Source: Ramazzottius varieornatus (Eukaryota; Tardigrada; Eutardigrada; Parachela; Ramazzottiidae). Taken from it: a DNA stretch of 64,000 bases. Of the stretch, positions 1-11,191 are shown piece after piece (the first letter of the stretch is position 1; every line of letters begins with the position of its first letter). Where the stretch lies: positions 6,059,353 to 6,123,352 of the forward strand of contig BDGG01000001.1 of assembly GCA_001949185.1 (NCBI GenBank), read 5' to 3'. The translations under genes were made by a program, and so were the position numbers. Below the pieces are notes generated by a model. That model was not told the origin of the DNA. It ran no database searches and was given only the letters and a program-made list of their open reading frames with translations.

Positions 1-387
1 ACCGGGGGGGGGGGGGGGCGGGACGGGCAGCGTCAGCGAAATTTTGCGCGTATTTTTTGAATTGTTTTTGGTTTCTCCGCCTGCAGCGTGTTAGATCCGT
101 CCTTTTGTTTTTTAGTAACCACTCCAATCGTACTTCTTCCATGAAACATTTGCATGAGGAAACGTAGTAGTATTGATCGTCAGATATAAATAATTTAACT
201 GAGGTCCCCACTTTTTACCCGTAAAATGCATGGTTTTCAATAGCTCACACAGATCAAATGATCGGTGTTTTGCGGAGAAAACCTCCAAAAAAATTCAAGA
301 CAGAGACATATTCTGTTGAGTGAACTGAAGTTGGAAATGTATAGCTGGAAGCGACTTTGCCACGAATTTTCAAGATCGTTTTCAACT
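1..387. other. Window edge, G-run and unassigned DNA
   Basis: The window opens with a run of about 15 G residues followed by G/C-rich bases, which looks like a contig edge or low-complexity end. The rest up to the Tigger element has no convincing coding frame. Confidence 0.5.
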
Positions 388-389
388 TA

Positions 390-2130
390 CAGTCCTACCT
401 CCGAGATGTGTCAATTGCTTTAATTTGACCGAATCATGCAGATCACCGTATCGCTAACCAAAAACATGGCGGTCCATAGGGACTACAAGAAATTGTAGTT
501 GATTCCCCATTCACTTGATTCGTTCTACTCGTGCAACAAGCACCGTTGCACATTTGACTGATTGCTTCTTTCTTAATTCGCAAGCAATCTCTCTCTTTAC
601 TCCTCAAAGCTTCCAGACATTGTTACTGTATTCCACCATGGCTACGCAGATGGAGGTTAACACGGCTGGACGAGCACGGAAACGTTTGACGCTGAAAGAC
701 AAGAAAGAAATCCTGCGACTGTATCCGAAGAAGGTAAGCCTGCGCTTGGCCAAAGTCATCGATTTCATCGTTCGAGATTTTCTATCGTGCTGTTGTGATC
801 TCGCGATTGGTTTCAGATGTGTTTGAGTGAGGTGATGCGAATATTTAATATCAAGTCTAAAACCACGGTGCGTCGATTGGACAAGAAGAGAGAGTTGTTT
901 TTGTCAGCTCCAGAGGATGACAAAGCTCCGAAGAAGATCATCACAATACGAAAGTTCGAAGAAGTGGAGAAAGCACTGCTGAAGTTTGTGGAGGACTGTC
1001 ATGCGAGAGACATGCCGCTTTCCAGGAATGATCTGAAGCAAGAAGCCCTGGACATTGCGCAAAGACTGCAGATCAAAGGGTTCACCGGAAGTAACGGATG
1101 GGTACATAAATTCATGAAGCGATATGACCTCGGATCCGTCGTGCTGCACGGTAATGCTCTGGCTTTGAATATGAAATTCTCTCCTTTCAAATTCTCTAGG
1201 TTTCGTTACTCATGTTATCAGGTGAAGAAGCTTCTGCAAGTCAAGACGTTGCTGACAGCTGGATATCCAACGACATCCCAACCATCATACAGTCTTACAA
1301 GAACGAAGACATTATTAACTGTGACGAAACTGGGACTCAGTATCGTGCTCTACCGAAGAAGACTCTGACGAAGAAGGGACAGAAGAAGAAAGGCGGAAAA
1401 GTCAACAAAGAAAGACTATCAGTTCTTTTTTGTTGCAGCGCAGCCGGAAAGAAATTGCCGCCCCTCATCATTGGAAATTCAAAGAAACCTCGCATCTTCA
1501 CGAAAGCCAAGTTAGATATCCAGAAAGCGGGCTTCAGTTGGTACGCGAACTCTACTGCATGGATGAAGACAGGAATATTTGAAGAATGGCTTACGAACCT
1601 CAATAACAGCATGAAAGCCCAGAAGCGAAAGATCCTGTTGCTCCTTAATAACTTCTCAGCCCATCGCGTCGATAGCAAGTCGAACGTCAGACTTGTATTC
1701 CTTCCACCGAACCTGACAAGCAAGGTTCAACCTCTCGACAAAGGCATCATAGCGTCCTACAAGAAGTACGAGCAAAGATTCAAGGCTAAACATCGAAGAA
1801 AGAGCCTGTATAATTTCAGTAGTGCTTCTGACTATACGAAGTATATCAACGTTTTGGATGCGGTCAAGTGGGTTGTCAGAGGATGGGCAGAATTCAAAGA
1901 AAGCACTATTCGGAACTGTTTTAGAGCTGCTGGAGTGTACCACATGACCGAGAGAAGGTGAGTTCGTGATCTGAACTTCTGACTGTGATAGAATACTTGG
2001 TATTAAATGGCAGCTTTGTACTGTATGGCTAACCATATTTCGGGCGCTCTGGTTTGCCGTGTAGTGAACAGATGGGTCATTGCAAATAGGAATCAAGGGT
2101 TTGAATTGACACATCTCGGAGGTAGCACTG
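390..2130 (+). mobile_element. Tigger/pogo-type DNA transposon with TIRs and TA target duplication
   Basis: The ends are 27-bp terminal inverted repeats starting CAGT[C/G]CTACCTCCGAG, at 390-416 and 2104-2130, with one mismatch at position 5. The dinucleotide TA flanks both ends (388-389 and 2131-2132), the expected target duplication for the Tc1/mariner/pogo superfamily. A CAGT start is also usual for pogo/Tigger ends. The 1,741-bp interior carries one three-exon transposase gene on the plus strand. Nearly perfect TIRs and an unbroken ORF point to a fairly recent insertion. Confidence 0.9.
638..1961 (+). CDS. Tigger-like transposase (CENP-B HTH plus DDE_1), 389 aa
   Basis: Three exons, 638-733, 817-1150 and 1222-1961, join in frame across GT-AG introns of 83 and 71 bp. 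The protein starts at the ATG that opens MATQMEVN. It has a basic N-terminal helix-turn-helix region (residues about 15-60), a CENP-B-type second HTH (about 80-140) and a DDE_1 catalytic domain (about 165-390). Visible catalytic motifs are CDETG (Asp178) and QPLDKG (Asp316). The middle motif reads LLLLNNFSAH, where the family has LLLLDN..AH, so the second catalytic Asp is Asn286 (codon 1647-1649). The spacing of 29 residues between position 286 and Asp316 fits Tigger. The frame is otherwise open. An enzyme with this change should not cut DNA, so it is either a dead copy or a DNA-binding derivative. The stop overlaps a GTGAGT, so a further exon cannot be excluded. Confidence 0.85.
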
Positions 2131-2595
2131 TATAGCGAACACCCCGTACATCAGGGACGAGTTATGCGATAGCGTACTCGGCAGGACTGACGAGGGCTTG
2201 AAGCGTCAAAAAGCAACCGAAGAGTGATCCAGCAATGGCATCGCCAAAATTGCGCACGTGACTCCACGGTCCGGTTCTGGAAATCTTCATGAGAAAAGGC
2301 TAGCGTCGCATTTTGCGCTTCTCCCTTGCACGGCACTGCGACTATTCATGTAACAATCATTCCCCAAGATCACGGGTAATGGATAATGAGTTGGGAATCG
2401 AGTGCGGAGACATGGATCATGAAATTAGTAAACTATGATCCGCGCCGTTCGGGATGTGGACTTTAGAACACATTAATAGAAGTAAAAACACATAAAAGTA
2501 GCACATTAATTGAAAATGAGTTGATCGGACGGAAAACAAGGAAGTACCTCGAGATCCGACATTCTGGACACAACAGAAATATCGAACAATACTGA

Positions 2596-3008
2596 GGGCT
2601 TACAAAGACTAAGCTGGCTTCGTGGTGTAATTACACCAGCTACTTTGGTGGATACGCCCAGAAAACTTTTTCAACGAGTTAGGAAGGCGGTGTAACGGCT
2701 TGCTTTGAAAGCCCCGCACTGCAGGTAAGCACGATCGGAGGATTATGGGATCTTTGATGTCGGGGGAACCAATGTACACTCACCAGTAGGACGAGTAGCG
2801 AGACACTTCGTCATGGACGTGACTTTTGAAAGTTTGGAGGAGAGCACAGCGCACTCGGGATGTTGGTTAAGTCTGGTGTAATTACGAGTCGTTCCGGAGC
2901 GACTCGTAAGTACACCGAAAGTATAATGTCTGGTGGAATGAATAGGCCAATCGCAAGGGTATGGGTGGAGCCAATTACACCAGCGGTGTAATCTATCTTT
3001 GTTAGCCC
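2596..3008. mobile_element. Short non-autonomous element with GGGCTWACAAAGA ends
   Basis: Left end GGGCTTACAAAGACTAA (2596) is matched in inverted orientation by the right end (GGGCTAACAAAGAT, reading in from 3008). Both ends are followed by GGTGTAATT / TTACACC palindromic motifs. The 413-bp interior is non-coding. The right end abuts a MITE-A copy at 3010. A clean target duplication is not visible. Confidence 0.4.
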
Positions 3009-3009
3009 T

Positions 3010-3106
3010 TACTGTAATGCTTCATGAACTTCGCAAAGCACGTCATCATACGCGTACAGTTGAATTCCGGTCCGAAAGTTTTGCCCTACCAACCTCCAAT
3101 ACGTAA
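3010..3106. mobile_element. MITE-A copy 1, right part missing
   Basis: It begins TACTGTAATGCTTCATGAAC and continues with the family core (GTCCGAAAGTTTTGCC, ACCAACC), but the right inverted arm is lost. It is the same family as the copies at 12304, 13120, 34747 and 45939. Confidence 0.75.
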
Positions 3107-3590
3107 ATAATTACTGCTGGTATTTTCATATCGCTGACCAGGCGTCAAAACTTGACCCAGCCTTCAGAAATAGCCAGCCCATCATCAAAATTTGAAATGA
3201 TATACTCAGACGGAAAAATTCGAGACAGACAAGAAGCCATTAACTTTCATACGGGAAATAAGTCCGGATCACGACCTATCATACCTCGGCATCGGTCGTG
3301 ACTTCGATCACAAGGGCCAAGTATCACGTTTCCGCAACTTCCACATCCAGGATTGTGGCGAAATGGGAAACGTGAGTGGAAAGTACGAACGGCCATCTTT
3401 CCCCGGGCATCGAGTGCGGAGAAATGAAGTATAATGCTCACTTCATGCTATTTTCCAGCCCCGACGCTTAATGTGGTATTGTACTACGTTTCCGCGATCA
3501 GATATCAATGAGAACTCGATTTTGTGATCAGACCCATTATACTTGATCGTGATTCGGCACTTGGATCGCGGTTTCTAGTATAATACAGCC

Positions 3591-4865
3591 CGTTCACGCC
3601 AAGTCGCTACCACCTCTTCATAAAATTCGTGTACATTTCAGAACGAAACTAAAACCCTTAATCTAATTCTACATGATCCTTCTTGTCCAGCATCTTTTGA
3701 ACACGACTTTCCCTGGACGAAAGTGATCGACGGATGATTCCGAGGTCGAAGTCTGCACACACCCCTTGGAGGACCTTGCTTAGACCCGCTATAGTGGTAA
3801 CCTTCCGTTAACCTAAAATTTTTTTCGAAATTCCGTTGATGGCATAATCCAGAGGAGCTAAGTCGGGGCTGTTGGCCATCCACTGATAGTGCGGGATGTA
3901 GTTCGGATGATTCGCTTCCATGTAGTTTTGCGTCATAATCGCCACATGAGACTTTGCACTGTCGAAATGCACCATGACATCCTGCGGATTTTTGGGGTAC
4001 AGCCGGGGAATGTCCTTTTTCACCATCGGCGACAGAACATTGTCCACGAAGTACTGCGCTGTAACTTTCGCTTTGCCGTCAACGACGTAGGGCTTTGACA
4101 TTCCGTTCCAACAGATTCCATTTGCGACCATGATTTTCTGGGGCCAGTGCTTCACCGGCTTTTTGCGCCACTCGTCCGGCACCTCCAAAACTCCATCCGT
4201 GTAGAAATAATCTCCTTCGCTGTTGCAGTAGTCAAGAGTAATCCATGTTTCGTCCATCGTAGAGATTTTCTTGACTCTGTTACCCCATAGGTATGATATA
4301 AACAGCGTTCCACGTTCGTACCTCTGTTTTTTCTGCGCTTTCGTCAGGTAATGGTCTTCTTCTTCTTGCGCGCGTTCAATCCCAGATCCCGATGGATGAT
4401 GTTGCTCACAGCGCCAAGGGAACATCCTAGCTTGTGGGAAAGCTTCCGATGGGAATCTGGATGCGTTTTGAGAACTGCTCTCTTCACTTTCTTGATGGTG
4501 TCCTTCGTACGTACCGTAGGGAGGTTTTGCGGAGGGAGTCGTCTCGCCGGTTTGGCCCATCCGATTTGCTTCTTTCCTTCTTCATTGATCAGCTTACCGA
4601 TCATTTTATAATGGATAGGAGTTCCAAGATCGGCAAGTCGAGATGAAATCTGCTTGTACGACAAACGTTCGGTGTGCAATGCCATGACCACAGCCTTCGT
4701 TTGAAAAATAGTTTCCGAACCCATTTCAGAACCACACTCAGCAAGAAATATCTTAAAAGATGCGGCATGGAAAATAAAATATGAGCTCAGCTGAGATGAT
4801 GAAAAAGCAAGTACAGGGATTGTTTTTACAGCCTAGTTTCAGGTGATAGCGACTTGGCGTGAACG
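3591..4865 (-). mobile_element. Mariner/maT (DD37D) transposon relic with TIRs
   Basis: The inverted ends CGTTCACGCCAAGTCGCTA are at 3591-3614 and 4842-4865, with about one mismatch over 24 bp. A TA lies just outside each end (TACAGCC and TACA), so the full termini may sit 3-6 bp further out. The element holds one minus-strand transposase gene with two breaks. Confidence 0.75.
3658..4724 (-). pseudogene. Mariner/maT-like DD37D transposase, one frameshift and one nonsense codon
   Basis: The N-terminal frame (4344-4724) begins MGSETIFQTK and contains the helix-turn-helix region (KQISSRLADLGTPIHY). The frame shifts within an AAG-repeat tract at about 4350-4365, and the catalytic domain follows in the next frame. 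Motifs seen are TMDETWITLD (first Asp), MVHFDSAKSH (second Asp) and NSPDLAPLDYA (third Asp). There are 37 residues between the second and third Asp, which fits the maT/DD37D group rather than classical mariner (DD34D) or Tc1 (DD34E). A TAA at 3808-3810 interrupts the same frame, which then continues to the natural stop at 3658. The three catalytic residues remain, but the two breaks make this copy inactive. Confidence 0.85.
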
Positions 4866-6173
4866 TGTAGCTTACTTCCAAGATCACAGATACTGGATCA
4901 GGTGGTGGGAAACTAGTGCGGAAACATGGATCCTGGAAGTAGAAAACCATAGTGCGCACCGTTTATCACATGATCATTTCGCCATAGAGCGGATCATTGA
5001 TTGAACTCAAACTGATCAAGGAAATCGAACAAAGAAATTGCAGCGCGGATAATCAGCGGTCCTCCACAGCCAGTAGTCCCCTCGCGTCCAATGTCTTCCG
5101 ATCTTCAATCTTGCCGCGCATGTCTCGTTTGAGATCCTTCTGAAATGTAATCTGTAAATCAAGTTCAGATGAACGCTCCTAAAATTAATGTACTGATGCT
5201 TGACCATCAAGCTTGGCCGTAATCTATTAATATCAAGTTTTCGGTGTCACTGCAACATTGAGCGCTCCGTAATAGATTCCAATTTAGATGGTCTGATTTA
5301 TCATAAATCTGATAGCTCGAACTCGAAGACAGCATGTAATCAAGGGCGGCAAGTGAGACCGGATCACGACCTGTTATACTAGAACCTTGCTCGGAGCATG
5401 GATCATAAAGGCCAAGTGTCACGTTTCTCGCAACTTCATGATCCGGAAAGTAGGAAAGTGGGGGAAGTGGGAAAGGGCACTCGGGCTGTGACAGGTTCCA
5501 ACGAGTTCCAGGAATCAAGTTCGGAAGAATGTACTCGTACTACGAGCACAACGGAAGTTTCCGCCTAGTTTACTGCGTTGCTTCGTCGAATACAATGATA
5601 TAGATGATAATTCGCCGAATTCAATGATAGTTCTCGATTGGTTTTTAGGTCGAAGTCTATCTGATGAATAATATATACCGACGGCAAGCGAAGGAAGTCG
5701 CCTCTGTCATTTGCCTCTGCCGAACCCGAGCACCATCCAGGGACACGCCGTTAGGAACGGGTCCACCCTCCAACCGCAGCCCCAGAATATTTCTGCAGTA
5801 AAGCTGGTGTGGCGCCCCAATGCTGTAGATACTGCGACGTTTCCCACGTGACTTCGAGGCGCCCACTTAGATCATTGTATGTTGTGTTCTTGGATTAAAT
5901 GAGGCCGAGATAGCTGGTCGCCTACTTCATCACTCATTTCTCTTGGCAACTTCCCGCCATTTTGTTTTCAAACATAGTTTTAAGGAACGGCCAGTAGGGT
6001 TTTGCACTGTAATGTTTTCGTAATATATGATACTGTAATATCGTCTGCAATGCTGAACCTGCACTATATGGGATTTCCAGCAGTGCCGCACTGATCGCGG
6101 TAGCCAATCATGGTCAAGTGCTGCCGCTAACACATTGTCTGTAATTTGTTACGGTGAACTCAGACGGCCAGTG
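4866..6173. repeat. GATC-rich repeat block, right copy, then unassigned DNA
   Basis: 4876-5500 repeats motifs of the block left of the mariner relic. From about 5520 to 6170 I see no convincing exon. A possible first exon for the following gene lies at 6174: an ATG followed by a hydrophobic stretch (GLTFLAGSCLIIIVSA) that resembles a signal peptide. Confidence 0.4.
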
Positions 6174-6450
6174 ATGACAAAGGAAACTGTCGGACTAACC
6201 TTTCTCGCCGGTTCATGTCTGATAATTATCGTGTCGGCATAAAACTTCACCGAACCCCTGAAGTTTGAATACTATACCGGTAAGCATATCCATCCGACGA
6301 TGATTCGCCTCATCATGCAGCAGTAAATAAAAGTCATATCACGGTGACCGTTCGGGTTACCAGAAACTACGTGGTCAGGGCTAGATATACCGTTGAATTT
6401 AAAACCGTGGCGTAATGAAATGTGGTTATATATTTCTTGTCACCATGCAG

Positions 6451-8887
6451 CAAACTTAAACGATTGGTGCGGTAAAAGGTGGAAAGACAGAGTGCCATGT
6501 GAGAAAAACGGGGCCACCTTCAAGTTTTCAACTTATCCAAAAACGAGCTGTACGGTAACGCTGGCTATACCCGATTGCACGGATGGCTCTTCGATTGAGA
6601 CTCACGGCCTATTTTTCAACATCAGGTAAGGGCGTGAAGGTACTGAATCTATTGGCACATTAGTGTAGGAACGCAGATGACTTCATCGCTTTCCACCAAA
6701 CTACAGGTCAATGAGGCTACAAAACAATGATACTTTGAAGCTGCATGAAAGCAACGAAGAATTGGAAACCGGCGCGTTGTTGCTGTCATTCACTTCGGCA
6801 ACAGTAAGGTGCAAAGAGAATCCGCACTCCTGCGGCCAGTTTTTGGGGATTTTCACGGCGGTTAAGTATTACAAGATCATATTCGAAAGCTCCGGTGGGC
6901 AAACGAACGAAAAGAATGACCCAATAAGCCTAGACACAACAAACGTCTACCGATCGAACGGTAAGAAATTCGTTTTGTCAGGCCGGTCTAAAATTCTTGC
7001 GGAACAAAGCCCATAAAGTTTCTGTACCACGATTCTAGTCCCCAAGGAGACCAAGAACGCGGAGGACAAATTCTTATGTCCTGCTTTGGAAGGACGAGTA
7101 CAACGTCAAGCTATCTGCGAACCTGGAGACAGGGTGAACTGCCCATTCGAGTACAAGCGCCCTCCTTCCCCGTCCGACACCACAGGAGTCCACAACCTGA
7201 CGCAAGGCTACGCATGAAATCAGTGGCAGCACCACTGTGCAACTCCAACCTTGGCATTAACTACAACCTTGGCACCTGGACCCACTTCCATAGCGCCTAT
7301 CGATTCAGGGTTCGGTTTCGGGCGTGGAAAGTATTTCGTTAACTATTCCACAGGTAAAACCAACAGCTGCACTGTACACGTTTGAATAAGAGGCCGCGTG
7401 CTTCGCCTCATCATCCATATTGTTTGCTTACTTGTCCCTGTGAAAGTCTGCCGCAGTGGAACAGAAATTTTCCAACATTACGGTTGGTTGTTTTAGTGTT
7501 TTTGGACCAGTACTGCGACAAAGAGTTGAGTCTGCCGTGTGAGCATAATTCCCCGTTGAGAGCAGGTACACTGCGCTTCCAGTACGCAAAACTGCCGCGA
7601 CCCGGACTTCTTGATCCCAATTCGGGTAGAGGAACAGAGTGCAGTGTAATGGTGAAGGTCAATACCTCCGCTTGTAACGGCAGTACCGCCGAATACGGCA
7701 TCTATTTGCACTTTAAGTATGTTTTGCACGGTGGTGAGCTGACTCTGGTACAAGTTTTTTCATTAGCCATGCCGGTATCACTTCGATATATTCTCATCTG
7801 TCGCAGGTCGGTGAAACTGACACCGTCAAAAAAGGACCCGAAGGAAGGAGATTCTTTTTACGTTGAATACCATATCAGTCCCGTCGCGAGGTTACGAAAA
7901 TGGAATGTCGTTCGGATGTCCGAGAACCCTGACGCGTGCTCCAGGAAGGCGCCAACGTCGTGTGGGGTATACGTCAGCCCGAAATTTTCACAAGACCCGG
8001 AGCCATATGTCAAGCTCATCTACACTCCAGATGCAGACGACGGAGTTCCCGGCTTTGCGGATCGCGTGCTTGTGGACTATATTGTTCTGACAAGTAAGCC
8101 ATAATGCTGAACGCGATGGAAGTTTTGGCGTAGTCGGCCAATTGCTTTGTCAGTGACAAACTCGGTCACTGTGAAAGAGCAAGTTAATCTCGTAGAGGAG
8201 GCAGGGGAAGAAAATCTTGAAAGCATGTGCGATGGACTGAAGGGCTTCATGCCGAATCAACTCATGTGTGAAACTCATGTGTGACTCATAAACTGCCCTT
8301 CAGAGGATTCACGTGCTCTGAAGGAAACTTACAGGGTGGACGAACTCAACCAGGGAGTTCGCTGGCAGTCTTATAACGAGAAGTGTACGGCACTTGGATG
8401 GCCGAAAGCGAATATTTTCACCACGCCAGCGTCAAAACCAGCCGGTGGGGGTAACCGGCCTGCGGAATCAGGTACGGATGCAGCGGTATTATAACTAATA
8501 TTGACGTTCAATCTTCGTTTGATCGTTAACAAGCAAAGCGGTAGTATCGTAATTTATGGCGACCAAGCTTGGTGTTGGACCGTGCGCGGCGTGTTGAGCG
8601 ACCACCGACTGGTGAGCGTGTGGGCTGCGCCAAATTAGCCGATCAAATGACTTATTGCGGTTAACGGAGACGAAGGGACCTCGACTGTGTCGCCGTCTAC
8701 GGGTAGCGATGGCGGACTTTCGGGAGGCGTAATCGCGGGGATTGTGATTTGAGGCATCCTCCTCTTAGCGGCAGCGGGCGGAGGTGGCTGGTGGTACTGG
8801 AACCGTTACCGAAAGAAGGAGCTGCCTCTGGCCTACACAGCGGGCATCGGCAAAACTTCAGGAACCAGAAAGCCATCAGGCACATGA
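6451..8887 (+). CDS. Probable type I membrane protein with two repeated Cys-containing modules; TGA inside the TM helix
   Basis: The exons supported by splice sites and phase are 6451-6625, 6707-6960, 7497-7716, 7807-8093 and parts of 8154-8460 and 8670-8887. Each module is two exons with identical intron phases (1-2-1). Module 1 starts NDWCGKRW..VPCEK and module 2 starts LDQYCDKE..LPCEHN. Each has a central break after an aromatic strand (FFNI / YLHF) and a later Cys-Gly pair (SCGQFLG / SCGVYV). Phase-1 symmetrical exons are typical of shuffled extracellular domains. The C-terminus has a Ser/Thr/Gly stalk, a hydrophobic segment (GVIAGIVI, then GILLLAAAGG), a WWYW boundary and a basic stop-transfer (RYRKKE). 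An in-frame TGA at 8750-8752 falls in the middle of that segment. The family is unknown to me, and CUB-like adhesion is only a guess. It may be a recent pseudogene or encode a shortened product. The true first exon is uncertain (candidate signal peptide at 6174). Confidence 0.55.
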
Positions 8888-9998
8888 CGCGACCCGAAAC
8901 ATCGACTTTTTCAAACTATTGCAGACGGCAAAACCTGCATTTCTGTTTTCATTGATCATATTCTGGAAAGCAGTAGCTTGCTTCATTTGCTTCTCGATAT
9001 TTGTGACCGATCTAAAGCTTATCGCTTCTGGCGGCTAATTTGGCAGTTTATCAGTACAATATCAAAATAAGTTTCAGTGCAGAGTGGGAGTTTACCGACG
9101 CTTGTCTTACAGGTAACCCTGTCGACGCAGACGGTTACTTGACAGATGACACGACGGTTGCATGCTTTAAGATCGCTACCCTCCTTTTACTATATTCCAT
9201 AACGTCATGTGCTTTTGATGCCATGCTTGGAACAGAATTTCTGCTGTATTAGTAGCTGCTTTTCGGCTTAGTCGGTGGCGATGGGTTCACCTAGAAAATA
9301 GCCTATTCGTTCATCTATCGCCCTTTTTGACGGTTGTACCTCTTCAACCTGCCGGATCAACCTGTACTTGCCCACATGTGATTAAAGCTGAATCCCGACT
9401 GGGATTAACGTCATCAGAAATATTATCGGAACGTGTCCCCGCTAATTCAGTCATAATGCGGTGCTACAACGTTCGCAGTTTACTATAGCTCGGATATTAT
9501 CTCAGACTCACTGTTTCCGGACCGCATTTAGTTCGTAATCTCAACGAAGTGAAGAAGAGTCGGGTTGCACATAATTGGAGGAATCAACAAGCTTCAGTGC
9601 TGCGTTCGGGGGTCATGTCTCACACATCTTTCGAGCAGAACGTTGACCGATCGTCTGTCTAATCCTTCAACGCCAAACCGGATTGACAAGAGTATCGAAG
9701 TGACTCTCGCGTATGATGTAGCCTAATTACGGAAATCTTTCCCGTAATTAAACATGTTCCCCGAATGACAACACGAGGCCCTCTGCGCCAGTTAATTGCC
9801 AGAGTGGTATCAAATTATGTCATTACGTGATTATTCTGCCGTTATAAGCTGGCCTGGCCTTGGTGGGCTGATAAACGCGACAGCGCGCTGGCTTTTGCGC
9901 TCTAGGGTTAAGATCGCAGCGGCTTGCGACTTGTGCTCTTCGCAGCGTTCGTCACTGGAAATTCTAGCTTGGCTTCATGTCCATACTGAAACTGAACG
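8888..9998. other. No gene seen
   Basis: Short frames only, with no recognisable motif. It holds the presumed 3' end of the upstream membrane-protein gene and the 5' region of the GPCR gene. Confidence 0.4.
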
Positions 9999-11191
9999 AT
10001 GAACTGCTCAAACTGCAACACGACTTTTCCCGGGTGGGGACTGACTCCCCCTAATTTAACCGCTCCCGGTCAGAGTCTTTCACGATTTTCGGTACAGGTG
10101 TGGGCGGCGGCCACCAGTATACTATCGCTCAGTGGTGCATCGACCACAGGTGTGGTGTTCTCTGTGGTCTGGAAAGTGAACACGGGCTCGAAGTGGCTGA
10201 TCCTCAACTATCTTTTGCTGCATTTCGTCACATCAGCCATTAATGTACCGGTCAATGTCTACATGACCGCACTGAAGAACATCATGGATCGCACTCCACC
10301 GCATATTTGTCCACCATTCCAGTTTCTCTACTTCTCCACAGAGAGTGCCATCGACTGGGCAAACCTTTGTCTAACTGTCCACAGAATCTTTGCTGTCCGC
10401 TGTCCTACAAAGTACCCATCTCTGACTCGACGGCCAGTTGTTCTTTCCATGATTGGATTCGTGTGGATCGCTGCAACCTGTCCCAATATTCCCGCTCTGT
10501 TCCATATTGGGGGTTACTACTCAGTGACTCCTGCTGGTCGCTGCGGTTTGAAGCAGACCAACCAGGCGGTGATGGTTCCTTTGTACACCAATGCCACTCT
10601 GTTGCCTTTTGTACTGTCGGTCATGTCAGCGTTTTATCTGTCTTTCGTTCTCGTCAGAATGCGGCTGACCACTCACCAACGAATACAACCCAACCCACTC
10701 GTCGGTACGTTGCATGTTTTATGCGAGGCAATTCTTCGGCTTCAAGGTTCAAAAGTTTCACCGCAGTTCGCGTGATGTCTCGTTTTCTCCGTATACTAGG
10801 AGTGCGGCGAGGAGTGAAACTAAAATGGGCTCTGCTGACAGCCGTCTTGATAGACGCATTATGCATAAAAAGCTGGAGCGTCATTGGACTATACTTTCCC
10901 ATGGTCTTCGTACGGCAGCCTTTGCTTTCCCTGCTGACGAGGACTTCAGTGGTGTTAGCTGCGACACTTGCTCCGGTGGGTGGACCGTATACCTCGTTAG
11001 TGCAACGTTGCAAACAAATTTCTAACCCTAATTTTTATCGATTTGCCCTGACCATTTTCCAGATTATGATCTGCGTGATGAATGGGGACTACCGACGTCG
11101 GCTAATGCGCTTTGCATCCGCACTCAGAGGGAATAAGAGCGTCATTAGCTCAAATAAACCAAGGATCGCCAGTCCAAGCTCACTTCCTTAA
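9999..11191 (+). CDS. Rhodopsin-like orphan GPCR, 376 aa, two exons
   Basis: Exons 9999-10704 and 10767-11191 join in phase 1 across a 62-bp GT-AG intron. This removes the apparent frame change. The N-terminus is short and extracellular with sequons NCS, NTT and NLT. Seven hydrophobic segments follow, beginning near VWAAATSILSLSG, LILNYLLLHFVTS, DWANLCLTVHRIF, VVLSMIGFVWIAA, VPLYTNATLLPFV, LLTAVLIDALCIKSW and SVVLAATLAPVGG. At the end of TM3 the DRY-type motif is replaced by HRIFAVRCP, and the NPxxY motif of TM7 is not evident. After the last helix there is NGDYRRRLMRF and a short Ser-rich tail. The layout resembles divergent peptide-receptor-like GPCRs of invertebrates. Ligand and pathway cannot be read from sequence. 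Confidence 0.75.

Larger units (their letters stand above)
2363..3590. repeat. GATC-rich repeat block, left copy
   Basis: Two stretches here recur to the right of the mariner relic. The 2363-2460 part matches 4876-4970 (AAGATCACrG, GTGCGGArACATGGATC). The 3253-3340 part matches 5346-5440 (CCGGATCACGACCT, GGCCAAGTrTCACGTTTC). The sites are rich in GATC and short inverted motifs. The blocks look like copies of one dispersed repeat into which the mariner element may have inserted. No coding frame is evident. Confidence 0.55.

Noticed and set aside
1-20. Telomere or regulatory G-tract
   Set aside because: It is a single homopolymer-like run at the very start with no telomeric repeat unit; a contig-edge artefact is simpler.
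3638-3883. A second frameshift at the 3' end of the mariner transposase
   Set aside because: The original frame continues after the TAA at 3808-3810 with plausible family sequence to a stop at 3658, so the break is a nonsense codon, not a shift.
10307-11191. Separate 294-codon ORF overlapping the GPCR
   Set aside because: Its first half is an out-of-frame shadow; only the part from 10767 is real, as exon 2 of the GPCR.
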